In this document: positions 8,900-18,500 of the stretch, one piece after another | Numbering within the stretch: the stretch's first letter is position 1 | Layout: each line of letters starts with the position of its first letter | Program-made: the position numbers and the translations under genes | Assembly (NCBI RefSeq): GCF_009696275.1 | Contig: NZ_VUMI01000002.1 | Span: forward strand, 186,001-250,000 | Direction: 5' to 3' | DNA: 64,000 nucleotides | Origin: Eisenbergiella porci | GTDB lineage: Bacteria > Bacillota > Clostridia > Lachnospirales > Lachnospiraceae | Notes under the pieces: generated by a model | What the model saw: only the letters and a program-made list of their open reading frames with translations | What the model was told of the DNA's origin: nothing | The model's database searches: none

Positions 8900-9664
8900 A
8901 TGATAAAAATCCTGTTAAAAGCCGTGAATTTTATAGTCAGCTTCATTGTGTTTTTTTCCCTCTGTACCGCCGGAGTATATGCAGCCTATGCTTTATGGGA
9001 TAACAGCCGTATTTATGCGGCTGCCAAAGATGTACAGGCGGACATGCTGAAACTGAAGCCTCAAACACAGGATGTGGAAAACGGCGCCTCCTTTGAGGAG
9101 CTGCTGGCCGTTAACCCGGATGTATGCGCCTGGGTGAGCCTGGATAACACCAAGGTGGACTATCCTGTTTTACAGGGAGATACGAATCTGGCTTATATCA
9201 ATAGAGACGTTTACGGCAATTTTGCCCTTGCGGGAAGTATATTTCTGGATTCCCGCAATGACAGAACCTTTGCTGACACCTATTCCCTGCTGTATGGGCA
9301 TCATATGGAAAACAGCGGAATGTTCGGAGATCTTGAGTTATATAAAAAGAAAGCATTTTTCGATGATAATACCACGGGAATGCTGATACTGCCCGACAGG
9401 GCATATAAACTGGAAATCCTTGCCTGCCTTTTGATTCCGGTTTCGGATGATTTTATTTTTAATACGGAGCAGTGGCAGGCTGATATAGATGGAGAGCTTG
9501 CTTATATAGAAGAAAACGCATTGTATCTTCATGAGAATACTCTGGAAGAGGTGAACAGGCTTAAGGAACCTAAGCTGCTTGCCCTGTCTACCTGCTCTAC
9601 GGAGTTTACAGATGCGCGAACCATTATTCTGGCTGTAATGAAACCTTATCAGACAGCGGATTAG
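8900..9664 (+). CDS. Class B sortase (pilus polymerase type)
   Basis: Membrane-bound cysteine transpeptidase expected to link the pilins encoded on both sides. From ATG 8900 the protein has 254 residues with an N-terminal membrane helix (about 5-30). The catalytic set is visible: His in LLYGHHM, Cys in LALSTCSTE (Cys232) and Arg in FTDAR (Arg240). The order TLxTC-like/DAR and the 'YPVLQGDTNLAYINRDVYG' region are class B features. Class B sortases polymerise the T3-type pilus of streptococci next to SipA, so the context agrees. The start is unsettled: AAAGGAG at 8863-8869 is 30 nt from this ATG, and the in-frame GTG at 8837 lies in a hairpin. Confidence 0.88.
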   Translation: MIKILLKAVNFIVSFIVFFSLCTAGVYAAYALWDNSRIYAAAKDVQADMLKLKPQTQDVENGASFEELLAVNPDVCAWVSLDNTKVDYPVLQGDTNLAYINRDVYGNFALAGSIFLDSRNDRTFADTYSLLYGHHMENSGMFGDLELYKKKAFFDDNTTGMLILPDRAYKLEILACLLIPVSDDFIFNTEQWQADIDGELAYIEENALYLHENTLEEVNRLKEPKLLALSTCSTEFTDARTIILAVMKPYQTAD

Positions 9665-9677
9665 AAGGAGGGGGCAC

Positions 9678-10427
9678 ATGAAAAAGAAGATTATCAGCAT
9701 ATTTACGGCATTGCTGTGGATGGTGATCTGTACTATGCTCAATGCACAGACAGCCTTTGCGGCCGGGGAAGCGGGGATTTCCATACCGGTGAAGATTTCC
9801 CTTTCGGGAACACTCCCCTCCAGGGCGGAGGACTTCACAGTAAAGCTGTCTGCAGGACACGAGTCGTATCCCATGCCGGACGGCGCAGAGAATGGGGTGT
9901 ACTCCATGGTTATCACTGGAGGAGGCAGCGGGAATTTTCCAATGATAACTTATGACAGACCGGGAATTTATACTTATACGGTCTATCAGGAACCGGGAAC
10001 AAATGCGAAATGCACCTATGACCGCACCATATACAATTTGACGGTCTATATTGTCAATGCCGAAGACGGCAGCGGTCTGGAAGCTGCCGCTGTACTTCAT
10101 CCCTCAACGGGAGGGGATAAGCTTGCCGGTGTGGAATTCAGAAATCAATATGAGACGGAAGGGACTCCGCCGCCTGAAGATACGCCGGGAACACCGTCAA
10201 CACCGGGGACGCCTGCTGTGCCAGCTACAGCGGTGCTCGGAGACAGCGCGGCTCCTGTGATAGAAATCCCTGAAGCCCAGATCGGTGTTTTAGGTGAGGC
10301 CCAAGGTCCGGGTACGTCAGATATGACGCCTGTGATTTCCTGGCTTATGGTATTTGCGGGTGCGGCGGCAGTATTAGGCGGCTTTGGTTTTTGGAACAGG
10401 AGGAAACGCAGCCAGGATAAAAAATAA
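9678..10427 (+). CDS. FctB-like minor pilin with degenerate sorting signal
   Basis: The 249-residue exported protein starts behind AAGGAGGGGG. Residues 1-28 are a signal peptide ending QTAFA. Residues about 33-160 form a single isopeptide-type pilin domain (ITYDRPGIYTYTVYQEPG and EFRNQY are typical). A Pro/Thr/Gly linker follows (about 163-180), then a membrane helix and the tail RRKRSQDKK. Where VLGxxxxxTGD is expected the sequence reads VLGEAQGPGTSDMT, so no canonical LPxTG is present. The last gene of the operon corresponds to FctB, the base pilin of FCT-3 pili; that equivalence is inferred from order and domain content. Confidence 0.78.
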   Translation: MKKKIISIFTALLWMVICTMLNAQTAFAAGEAGISIPVKISLSGTLPSRAEDFTVKLSAGHESYPMPDGAENGVYSMVITGGGSGNFPMITYDRPGIYTYTVYQEPGTNAKCTYDRTIYNLTVYIVNAEDGSGLEAAAVLHPSTGGDKLAGVEFRNQYETEGTPPPEDTPGTPSTPGTPAVPATAVLGDSAAPVIEIPEAQIGVLGEAQGPGTSDMTPVISWLMVFAGAAAVLGGFGFWNRRKRSQDKK

Positions 10428-10454
10428 AGGCAAAACAGGTATTTGAGTCATGTA

Positions 10455-10498
10455 AAAACAGAGTATCGGATAAATTCCAGTATCCGATACTCTGTTTT
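10455..10498. terminator. Bidirectional terminator between the pilus operon and araC
   Basis: An 18-bp stem, AAAACAGAGTATCGGATA (10455-10472) with its complement at 10481-10498, has an 8-nt loop and A/T flanks on both sides. It serves the pilus operon on the + strand and the AraC gene ending here on the - strand. Confidence 0.9.
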
Positions 10499-11343
10499 TA
10501 TGGCTTCTTTTTATCCGCAATCCGTTCCCGGTACTCCGAAGGTGAAAGCCCCATTTCCTTCCGAAACTGCTTCGTGAAATGGGACTGGTATTCATAGTCC
10601 ATCCATTCGGCGATTTCCTTCACGGGAAGATCTGTTTTTTCCAGCATTTCACAGGCCTTTTCCATCCGCATGCGGGTGATGAAGCACTGCGGGGACATGC
10701 CGGTATTTTTCTTGAATATGCGGTAGACCTGGGAGGTGTCCAGCCGCATGTAGTTTGCCAGGTTTTCGATTGTGATCCGGGAGCGGATATTCCGCCGGAT
10801 ATAGATGACGGCGTCGTCAAAGCGGGAAAAGCTGACGATGTCAGGTTCTTTCTTTTCTTTTTCCTCATGCAGTTCTATCAGCCGGCCGGCGAACAGGTAG
10901 AAATAGCCTGTAATGGAGGCGATGTTTTTGCCGGTTCGGCTCTCATTGTAAATATTCTTGATGCAGGTTTCCAGAAAATCATCCTTATCATAATGAAAAA
11001 TCAGATGCTCTTCGTCCAATCCGGCTTTTTCCAGAAGTGCGGCAGCGCGCCTGCCGAAAAAGGCAACCCAACACAGATCCCAGGGTTCCTTTTTATCCGC
11101 TGTATGTACGATTGTGGTGCCGGGAGTGATTAAAAAACCATCGTTTGCGGACAGATGGAAGATGCGCTGCCCTACCCGGTAGGTACCCTTCCCCCGGGTG
11201 ACAAAATGAATGAGATAGTAGTCCCGGGTATCCTTGCCGTAGCTGTAGTTGGGAGACGTGGAGCAGAAGCCGGAGTGGAACACGACGATATCATCGTCAA
11301 TATCTGGTTTCTCCGGGTATATATACTGATCATAAACAAGCAT
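10498..11343 (-). CDS. AraC-family transcription regulator
   Basis: The 281-residue protein has an N-terminal cupin-like sensor (about 30-130, with YYLIHFVTRGKGTYRVG) and a C-terminal AraC double HTH (about 180-275; MSPQCFITRMRMEKACEML and LSPSEYRERI). The start follows AAGGAGGGA. It is divergent from the epimerase-like gene at 11705, 361 bp away, so control of those sugar-related genes is more likely than control of the convergent pilus operon. The effector is unknown; the cupin type usually binds a sugar. Confidence 0.85.
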   Translation of the reverse strand: MLVYDQYIYPEKPDIDDDIVVFHSGFCSTSPNYSYGKDTRDYYLIHFVTRGKGTYRVGQRIFHLSANDGFLITPGTTIVHTADKKEPWDLCWVAFFGRRAAALLEKAGLDEEHLIFHYDKDDFLETCIKNIYNESRTGKNIASITGYFYLFAGRLIELHEEKEKKEPDIVSFSRFDDAVIYIRRNIRSRITIENLANYMRLDTSQVYRIFKKNTGMSPQCFITRMRMEKACEMLEKTDLPVKEIAEWMDYEYQSHFTKQFRKEMGLSPSEYRERIADKKKP

Positions 11344-11449
11344 GGCAGCAGTCCCTCCTTATTTCCAGTGTAAAGGGCGGCAGAAGAAAATGCAAGATTT
11401 ATATAAATGACTGCATGCATTTATTATAGCTTTTCTTTTAACGTCATCT

Positions 11450-11455
11450 TATAAT
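11450..11455 (+). promoter_or_regulatory. Candidate -10 box in the araC/epimerase divergent region
   Basis: TATAAT lies in an AT-rich stretch pointing toward the gene at 11705. There is no good -35 box 17 nt upstream, which fits an activator-dependent promoter under the neighbouring AraC protein. The rest of 11344-11704 holds the tandem repeat listed next. Confidence 0.3.
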
Positions 11456-11567
11456 AAGCCCATAAAGTGATTTCGGGGAAGGAAAAATCCTGAAACAGGG
11501 GATATTTATGCGTGAAAATGTATAAGTAAGGTTCAATACGGGCAGCCAAAAGGCGGACGGCCGTAAG

Positions 11568-11657
11568 TCAGACAGATAAAAGACGAACAGTTAAAAGCCA
11601 TGCAGCTAAAAGCCAGACAAATAAAAGTCAGACAAATAAAAGCCAGACAGCCGTCAG
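11568..11657 (+). repeat. 15-bp tandem repeat in the araC/epimerase intergenic region
   Basis: Five consecutive 15-nt units (11568-11642), each ending in TAAAAG and mostly of the form YCAGACARATAAAAG, are followed by a partial sixth copy. Units 4 and 5 differ at one base; units 2 and 3 are more diverged. There are no spacers, so it is not CRISPR. It lies about 50-140 bp before the start codon at 11705, either in the leader or in a promoter region. Confidence 0.75.
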
Positions 11658-11704
11658 GCTTCGGGGAGACTATGGCAGCAGGCTGATGATTCTGGAGGTT
11701 ACAT

Positions 11705-12658
11705 ATGATGGAGAGCAATGAATTTTTGACACTGGAAAATGAAGCGCTATCGGTGCGCATCCTGCCCGGGCTGGGAGGCAAAATCACTTCCCTGCGCCTG
11801 AAGGAAAATGATTTTGAACTGGCGGCTCCTAATACGGGAGGGAAATACCGGCAGCCGCAGGAGGATTACGGGAAGGAAGACACAGCAGCGGCGCGGGATG
11901 GGGATAGAGGGCCGGATTTTTCCAGGTATGACGCTTCCGGACTGGATGATGCGTTCCCCAACATAGACGCCTGTGTGACACAGTGGGAGGGAAGGACGTA
12001 CTGCTATCCGGATCACGGAGAGATATGGAGCCACCCTTTTACAGTGTGTGAGACCCCGGAGGGGCCGTTGCTTTCCTGGGAAAGCAGCAGGTTCGGTTAT
12101 CTGTATGAGAAGCGGTTTTCACTGTCGGGCAACTCCCTTTTCATCCGTTACCGGATAGAAAACAGGTCCGAAGCAGCCTTTCCCTGGCTGTGGACCTTCC
12201 ACGGCCTGATGCGTTATGAGGAGGATATGCGGCTGCTTTTGCCTGAAGATTTTGAAAGGTACCGCTGTGTGGCTGACCATCCGGTGATGGGGGCGGCGGG
12301 AAGCATCCTGGAGGCGGTGAACGGCCGCTATGATTTTACCAGGGTGCCGAAGGCTGAAAGCCATACGGCGGTAAAATATTACGGGGAGGGCAGGAGCCAT
12401 ACGGGACAGTGCGGCCTGTGGTATCCTTCCCAGGAAGTGCGCTGCACCCTGAAATATGATGCAAATAAGCTGCCCTATCTGGGCGTGTGGATCACCGCAG
12501 GCGGCTACAGGGGAGATTATAACTGCGCGCTGGAGCCGGCCACCGGTTTTTATGACGATGTACCAAGGACAATAAAAAACGGCACCATCCGTGTGCTGGA
12601 GCCGGGCGGGGAGTTCGCTTTCACATTGGAAATCAGTCTGAGAAAGGAGAAGCAATAA
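11705..12658 (+). CDS. Aldose 1-epimerase-like (galactose mutarotase superfamily) protein
   Basis: The 317-residue soluble protein belongs to the galactose-mutarotase-like beta-sandwich superfamily. It shows the usual N-terminal start (LSVRILPGLGGKITSLRL), HGEIWSHPF in the middle (about residue 104) and a C-terminal EPATGFYDD. It probably acts on a sugar anomer or is a related non-mutarotase fold; the substrate cannot be read from sequence. TGGAGG precedes ATG 11705 (a second ATG follows directly). It stands first in an operon with the DUF5107/TPR protein and divergent from an AraC regulator, which together suggest a sugar-handling unit. Confidence 0.75.
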   Translation: MMESNEFLTLENEALSVRILPGLGGKITSLRLKENDFELAAPNTGGKYRQPQEDYGKEDTAAARDGDRGPDFSRYDASGLDDAFPNIDACVTQWEGRTYCYPDHGEIWSHPFTVCETPEGPLLSWESSRFGYLYEKRFSLSGNSLFIRYRIENRSEAAFPWLWTFHGLMRYEEDMRLLLPEDFERYRCVADHPVMGAAGSILEAVNGRYDFTRVPKAESHTAVKYYGEGRSHTGQCGLWYPSQEVRCTLKYDANKLPYLGVWITAGGYRGDYNCALEPATGFYDDVPRTIKNGTIRVLEPGGEFAFTLEISLRKEKQ

Positions 12659-12719
12659 ATGGAACACGGTAAAGCAAAGGTACCGCGCCGTTTTCCTGGA
12701 AAACGATTATCTGAAAATC

Positions 12720-15143
12720 ATGGTGCTTCCGGAGCTGGGAGGAAGAATCCAGAGAGCCACGGATAAAACCAACAATTATGATTTTGTCTATTATAATCAT
12801 GTGATTAAGCCGGCGCTGGTAGGCCTGGCAGGTCCCTGGATTTCAGGAGGCATTGAGTTCAACTGGCCGCAGCACCACAGGCCCAGCACCTATGATCCGG
12901 TGTCCTTCCATATGCAGGAAAACGAAGACGGCAGCGCCACCGTTATGGTGGGCGAGGCGGAGAACATGTTCCGCACCAAGGGAAACGCCTATTTTACCCT
13001 GTACCCGGATAAGGCCTGGCTGGAAATACGCGCCCAGCTTTACAACCGGACCAGCGTGCCCCAGACCTTCCTCTGGTGGGCCAATCCGGCGGTGCCCGTC
13101 AATGACAACACCCAGTCCGTGTTCCCGCCGGATGTGCATGCGGTGATGGATCACGGCAAAAGGGACGTATCCCGTTTCCCCATAGCCACGGGAACCTATT
13201 ATAAAATGGACTATTCCGCAGGTGTGGACATTTCCCGGTATAAAAACATCCCGGTTCCCACGTCCTACATGGCCTGCCATTCCGACTATGATTTTGTAGG
13301 CGGGTATGATTACGGGAAAGAGGCGGGAATCCTGCATATCGCAGATCATCATATTGCGCCCGGCAAGAAGCAGTGGACTTGGGGCTGCGGGGAATTCGGC
13401 CAGGCCTGGGATCGGAACCTGACGGATGAGGACGGTCCCTATGTGGAGCTGATGACCGGCTGCTTTACGGATAATCAGCCTGATTTTTCCTGGCTGGCTC
13501 CCTATGAGGAAAAGACCTTTACCCAATATTTCATGCCCTACAAGGGTGTGGGCATGGTGAAAAATGCCACACTGGACGCTGCCGTGGGACTGGAAACGGA
13601 AGGCGGGAACGCTGTCGTGACCGTTTATACCATGGGCGAGGAGCAAGTAAAAATCCGTCTGACGCGCAGAGAGCAGATCCTTTTTGAGGAGGACGCACAG
13701 CTGGATCCCGGACTGCATTACAGGAAGGAAGTGAAGCTGCCGGAGGATATCAGGGAAGAGGAGCTTCTGGTTCAGGTGATTTCTGAGGAAGGAAAGGAAC
13801 TGGTTTCCTACAGGCCCAAGAAGGAGGAAGTGGTTAAGATACCGGAGCCTGCCAGGGCGGCCCCTGCGCCTGAGGATGCGGCAAGCTGCGAGGATCTGTA
13901 TCTGTACGGCCTGGACGGCAGCGACATCCGCTTAAACAACGCTTACGGAAAGCTGCTGTTTAACAGAGGGCTGTTTGCGGAAAGCGAACCTTATTTCCGC
14001 AGGGCGGTGGAGAAGCAGCTGCGCTCCAATCCCAACCCCTATGACGGGGAGCCTCTTTACCAGCTGGGCCTTTCCCTGAAATTCCAGGGGAAAATGCAGG
14101 AAGCCTATGACGCGTTTTACAAAGCCACATGGAACGGAGCCTGGCAGGACGCGGCCTTCTATCAGCTGGCCTGTATTGACTGTGCCGGAGGGGATTTTGC
14201 AGCCGCCCTTTCCCATATAGAAAGATCCCTTGTGAGAAACTACCATAACATCAAGGCAAGAAACCTGAAATCCTGTCTTCTCAGAAAAATGGGAAGGACA
14301 GAAGAGGCAAAGGCATGGACGTTTTCGACTATCGCCATTGACGGGCTGGATGCAAACAGCCGCAGAGAGCCGCTGGTGTATTACAACAAGAAGCAGGAAG
14401 CAGATAAGGCGCTTGCTTCCCTGGAGAAGGCATATACGCTTAATACCGGGGATTCCCGTGTGCTCATGGAGCTGGATCAGCTTTATAAAAAGATTGGCAG
14501 AAGCCCTGAGGAAAGGGCGGCGTTGCTGGAGGCGCATATGGAACAGACCCAGGACAGGGATGATCTGTATGTGGAATATATCACTCTGCTGAATATCCTG
14601 GGAAGGCATGAAGAAGCACTGGAACGGACCCTGGGCAGGCAGTTCCATCCATGGGAAGGCGGAGAGGGCAAGCTTTACGGCGCCCAGGAAAACCACATCT
14701 ATTATTATCTGGGCTGTACGCTGGAGGCCCAGGGAAGGGCGGAAGAAGCCGCGGAATGCTTTGCAAAGGCCTCCACAGGTATTTCGGAGCCGGTAGGAGC
14801 CATGTACTACAATGACCAGCCGCCGGAAATGATTTATTACCAGGGCCTGGCCCTCCTGAAGCTGGGACGGCAGAAGGAGGCGTACGGACGCTTCAATAAG
14901 CTGATAGCTTACGGAGAAGCCCATCTGTTTGACGAGATGAAGATTGACTACTTTGCGGTTTCCCTGCCTGATCTCCTCATATTCGAAGAGGATCTGAACA
15001 GGAAGAACGCAAGCCACTGCCTGTTTATGAAAGGGCTGGGCCATCTGGGCAGGAAAGAAACGCAGCGTGCGGAGGAATGCTTTGAGGAAATCCGCACAAA
15101 GGATTCCGGTTTTTATGATGCGAATATCCGTAATATATTTTAA
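12720..15143 (+). CDS. DUF5107/TPR protein with a missing 5' end
   Basis: The readable frame encodes 807 residues: a DUF5107 mutarotase-like domain (MVLPELGGRIQRATDKTN onward, to about 290; WISGGIEFNWPQHHRPS is a family hallmark), then tetratricopeptide repeats to the end. Relatives, as I recall them, carry some 60 more residues before 'LENDYLKIMVLPELGG'. Here the frame can be traced back only to about 12669 (VKQRYRAVFLENDYLKI), with no start codon. The ATG at 12659, which has a good AGGAG, opens a different frame (MEHGKAKVP). So the true 5' part seems lost and the joint is out of frame. The ATG at 12720 is a default start. Function in sugar metabolism is assumed from the epimerase neighbour. 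Confidence 0.65.
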   Translation: MVLPELGGRIQRATDKTNNYDFVYYNHVIKPALVGLAGPWISGGIEFNWPQHHRPSTYDPVSFHMQENEDGSATVMVGEAENMFRTKGNAYFTLYPDKAWLEIRAQLYNRTSVPQTFLWWANPAVPVNDNTQSVFPPDVHAVMDHGKRDVSRFPIATGTYYKMDYSAGVDISRYKNIPVPTSYMACHSDYDFVGGYDYGKEAGILHIADHHIAPGKKQWTWGCGEFGQAWDRNLTDEDGPYVELMTGCFTDNQPDFSWLAPYEEKTFTQYFMPYKGVGMVKNATLDAAVGLETEGGNAVVTVYTMGEEQVKIRLTRREQILFEEDAQLDPGLHYRKEVKLPEDIREEELLVQVISEEGKELVSYRPKKEEVVKIPEPARAAPAPEDAASCEDLYLYGLDGSDIRLNNAYGKLLFNRGLFAESEPYFRRAVEKQLRSNPNPYDGEPLYQLGLSLKFQGKMQEAYDAFYKATWNGAWQDAAFYQLACIDCAGGDFAAALSHIERSLVRNYHNIKARNLKSCLLRKMGRTEEAKAWTFSTIAIDGLDANSRREPLVYYNKKQEADKALASLEKAYTLNTGDSRVLMELDQLYKKIGRSPEERAALLEAHMEQTQDRDDLYVEYITLLNILGRHEEALERTLGRQFHPWEGGEGKLYGAQENHIYYYLGCTLEAQGRAEEAAECFAKASTGISEPVGAMYYNDQPPEMIYYQGLALLKLGRQKEAYGRFNKLIAYGEAHLFDEMKIDYFAVSLPDLLIFEEDLNRKNASHCLFMKGLGHLGRKETQRAEECFEEIRTKDSGFYDANIRNIF

Positions 15144-15166
15144 TTAACGGGTAAAAAATCTGATTA

Positions 15167-15210
15167 ATATGGCAATTTCCGGTTTGAAATGGAAATTGCC
15201 ATATTTTTTT
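15167..15210 (+). terminator. Terminator after the DUF5107 gene
   Basis: A perfect 14-bp stem ATATGGCAATTTCC (15167-15180) with GGAAATTGCCATAT (15191-15204) is followed by TTTTTT. Confidence 0.9.
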
Positions 15211-15281
15211 CCTGAAAAACAAGCTGTGCGGATAACAGATACGTTGAAAAATACGGTTTACGCAGATCAGGCTGAAAACGG

Positions 15282-15413
15282 GTTACTGTTCACTCCGTGA
15301 CCAGTAACTGCATAAATCCATTAAAAATCGCCTACGGCGATGGGATTTATGCACTCTTGAATCACTTTTTTACGTACTGTGCAGTAAATGCACAGTTCTG
15401 AGTGAACAGTAAC
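15282..15413. repeat. 132-bp nested palindromic (MITE-like) element
   Basis: The ends are perfect 14-bp inverted repeats, GTTACTGTTCACTC (15282-15295) and GAGTGAACAGTAAC (15400-15413). Inside are two more stem-loops: GCATAAATCC/GGATTTATGC (15310-15352) enclosing ATCGCC-tac-GGCGAT, and ACTGTGC/GCACAGT (15376-15396). A second CAGTAAC at 15302-15308 can pair with the left end instead, giving an alternative fold. No coding frame fits. The rest of the intergenic stretch to 15540 shows nothing else clear. Confidence 0.7.
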
Positions 15414-15540
15414 GAAAACGGATCCTTTTTTTTGTGTGTCTGTTTTTCTTTGTTGAAAGTAAAAATCCAACATAGTAAAATAGTATTCATGAGCGGGAAG
15501 ATCGGATGCTGGGTGAAAGATTAACAGAGGTGATGCGACA

Positions 15541-18500
15541 ATGGACGAAAAACAGATATGGCTGGTATTGGAAACAGAACCCACAAAGGAGGAAGAGCAG
15601 ATAAAGCAGGCTTACAGAAAGAAGCTTGCGCGGACCAACCCGGAGGATGATCCGGAAGGGTTCAAGCGTCTGCGGGAGGCTTATGAGCAGGCGCTGCGTC
15701 TGGCGGCGCAAACGCAGGAGCCTGAGGAGGAGCTGCCGGAGGGACCGGTGGGGGACTGGCTTTGGGAGGTGAAGGAAGCCTATGGCAGGCTGTCCTCCAG
15801 GCTGGATACTGAATTGTGGGCAAGTCTGCTGGAACAGGATGTCTGTGTGGATCTGGAGACGGCGCTGGAAGCAAGGGACGGCCTGCTGCGCTTTCTGATG
15901 GATCACTTCCGTCTGCCCTCGGAAATCTGGAAAATCATAGACGAGAAATTTTCCCTGATGGAGGATATGGAGGATCTGGGAGAACGTTTTCCCGGTGATT
16001 TCCTGCAGTATGTGCAGAATAAATGCACCCAGGAGGAATGGTTCCCCTATGCCCTTTTTGAAGGGGAGGAGGACGCGGATTATGATACGTGGCTTTCCTG
16101 TTTTTACGAAATGCGCAGCGCATGGCAGGAAGGGAATACGGAAAAAGCGGAAAGCCTGTATGAGGATCTGGGAAAAACAGGGATCAGCCACCCTTACGCG
16201 GCCGCGGTCTATGCCGCCGTACTGGTGCAGAAGGATAAAAAGGAAGAGGCACGCAGGCTGATGGAAGAGGTGACGGAAAAGATGCCGGAGGATCCCTGGC
16301 TGAGGGATATTGCCGGACAGGTCAGGCAGGCGGCGGGAGACGAGGACGGCGCTTACCTGGATTTCCTGGCGGTGCTTGAAAAGGAGCCTGTAAGCTATCT
16401 GCCGTGCCTGCGGTGCAGCCAGTTCGAAATGAAACGGGGAAAAGTGGAGGAAGCCAAAAAGCGTTTGATCGCGCTGGTGGACGCCGGCTATGACACGCAG
16501 GATGTAAGAGACGCCATCCATGAGGTCAATGGACGGCTGATTCCCCTGTACCGGAAAAACTGGGAGGCGGAAAAGGAAAACCTTTCCCTGTTTTTCAAGC
16601 TGGGCTGGTGCCTTTTGCAGAATGAGGACAGTAAAACGGGAGTTTCTCTGATGGAGGGGATCGTCCCGGATCAGGCAAACTCCGCGGAGTATCACAGCCT
16701 GCTGGGCCGTTTTTATTACAATGAAAAGGAATATGCAAAGGCGGAGGAGCAGTTCCTCTCCTGGCTGGAAAGCATCCGCCTGGAACAGGCGGAAACGGAA
16801 AGCCAGAAGGCGGAGCTGCCCGCCCGTTTCGGCACCGCCTACAGCCTTCTGGCGGCCTCCAGGAAGATGCAGGAGGATTATGAAGGGGCGTTGGAGGCGG
16901 CCGGGAAAGCGCTGGAGCAGCGGAAAGACGCCGCCTACTACCAGCAGAAGGCGGATGCGCTTTTCAAGCTGGGAAGATATCAGGAAAGCGTGGATGTGTG
17001 CGATATTATTCTGGGGCTTAACGACGGCTACCTGCCCGCCCTTGTGACTAGGCAGGAGGACTATTATGCGCTGCATATGGCGCAGCAGGTGGTGGATGAT
17101 TTCTACCGGATTAAGGAGATTTATGCGGCGCTGCCCCGGCCTTATGAGCTGGCGGCCGATGTTTTCCAGATTTACAGGCAGTATAAGGACGTGCTTCATA
17201 TTGTGGAACAGGCCGCGCAGACGGAGGTGGACAGCCGGAAGCTGGATCTGATGGAGGTGAAGGCAAAGAGGGCATTGGCAAAGGAAAAGGAGCAGTATGA
17301 GGAGGTGCTGAAGCTTTCCGGCGGGCTGCTTAAGAAGCTGGAGGAGGAGCGCAAGACGGACGGAGACAGCGGCGGGGAGGCAGTTTCCGAGCTGGATCGC
17401 AGGGAAGCGGAGGTTTTCCGGGAAATGGCGTTGTGCCACTCGAGCCTTGGAGAACTGAAAAATGCACTGGAGCTGATAGATAACGCTATCCGTTTTGACC
17501 CGTCAGCCTATGTTTATGTGTGGGTGAAGGGAGATCTGCTTTATCAGAACGGTTCCTTTACCCAGGCGCTGAAGGCTTATGAGGAGGTGAAGGAGCAGAT
17601 ACCGGATAACGCGAATATCTGGACGGACATGGCTGCCTGCCATAGGAAGGGCGGCCGGGAGGAAGAGGAAAGGGAGTGCCTGGAGGCGGCGGTGCGGCTG
17701 GATCCGGAGCACCCCAGCGCCTGCGGGCGCCTTGCGGCCATCTACCGGGAAAAGTACAGCAGCCGGGAGCGCAGGGAGGATTACGACAAGGCGCTGGACT
17801 ATGCCTGCAGGCAGCTGAAGCAGACCCCCACAGCCTATTATTATATTGAAAGGGGACAGCTTTACATAGAGAGCTGCGAATGGGAAAAGGCGCAGGAGGA
17901 TTTCAGGGAGGCCGCCAGGCTGGAACCTGACAATGCCTATGCTTACTACAACTGGGCCTGCATACTGAAGTATGCGGGACAGTATGAGGAAGCGGTAGAA
18001 ATGTTTGAGAAGGCGATTTCGCTGCGCACGGAAAAGGAATCCACCGTTTTTTTCAGAGGGCTGGGAGAATGCTATGAAAGAATGAACCAGCTGGATCGGG
18101 CGGCCGCCGCCTATGAGAAAAATATTGCGGAATTCCCGGAATCCGCCGCTGTGCGTTGGGATTATGTGAAGCTTCTGGAGAAGATCGGGACGCCGGAGCT
18201 TCTGGAGAGAGCCAGACAGATCCTGGAGGAGATCCTGAAGCTGAAGGGAGTGCGCAAGGCCTACTATCAGTCGAAGCTGGCCGGGATTTATGAGCAGATG
18301 GGAGAATATCAGACTGCCATAGAGCTTTGTGAGCGGGCCATGCGGGAGGAGGCGGAATATCTGCGTCCGTACCTTACGCTGGCGGAGCTTTACCTGGACA
18401 GCTTAAGAGACGGCAAAAAGGCGGCAAAGACTTTTAAATCAGCGCAGTCCTTCCTGAAAAAAACAGACTCTCTGTATGAGGAATATGTAAATGATATGAC

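Noticed and set aside
11568-11657. CRISPR array
   Set aside because: The repeats are contiguous 15-mers with no spacers, and no cas genes are in the window.
11533-11787. - strand frame with pentapeptide-like repeats (FICLA type)
   Set aside because: The apparent peptide repeat is just the 15-bp DNA tandem repeat read as five codons; there is no ribosome site or homology.
15487-17439. A 650-codon open frame on the - strand
   Set aside because: It lies antisense to the TPR/J-like gene. The + strand has clear protein repeats and a ribosome site; the - frame is Leu/Pro/Arg-rich shadow sequence.
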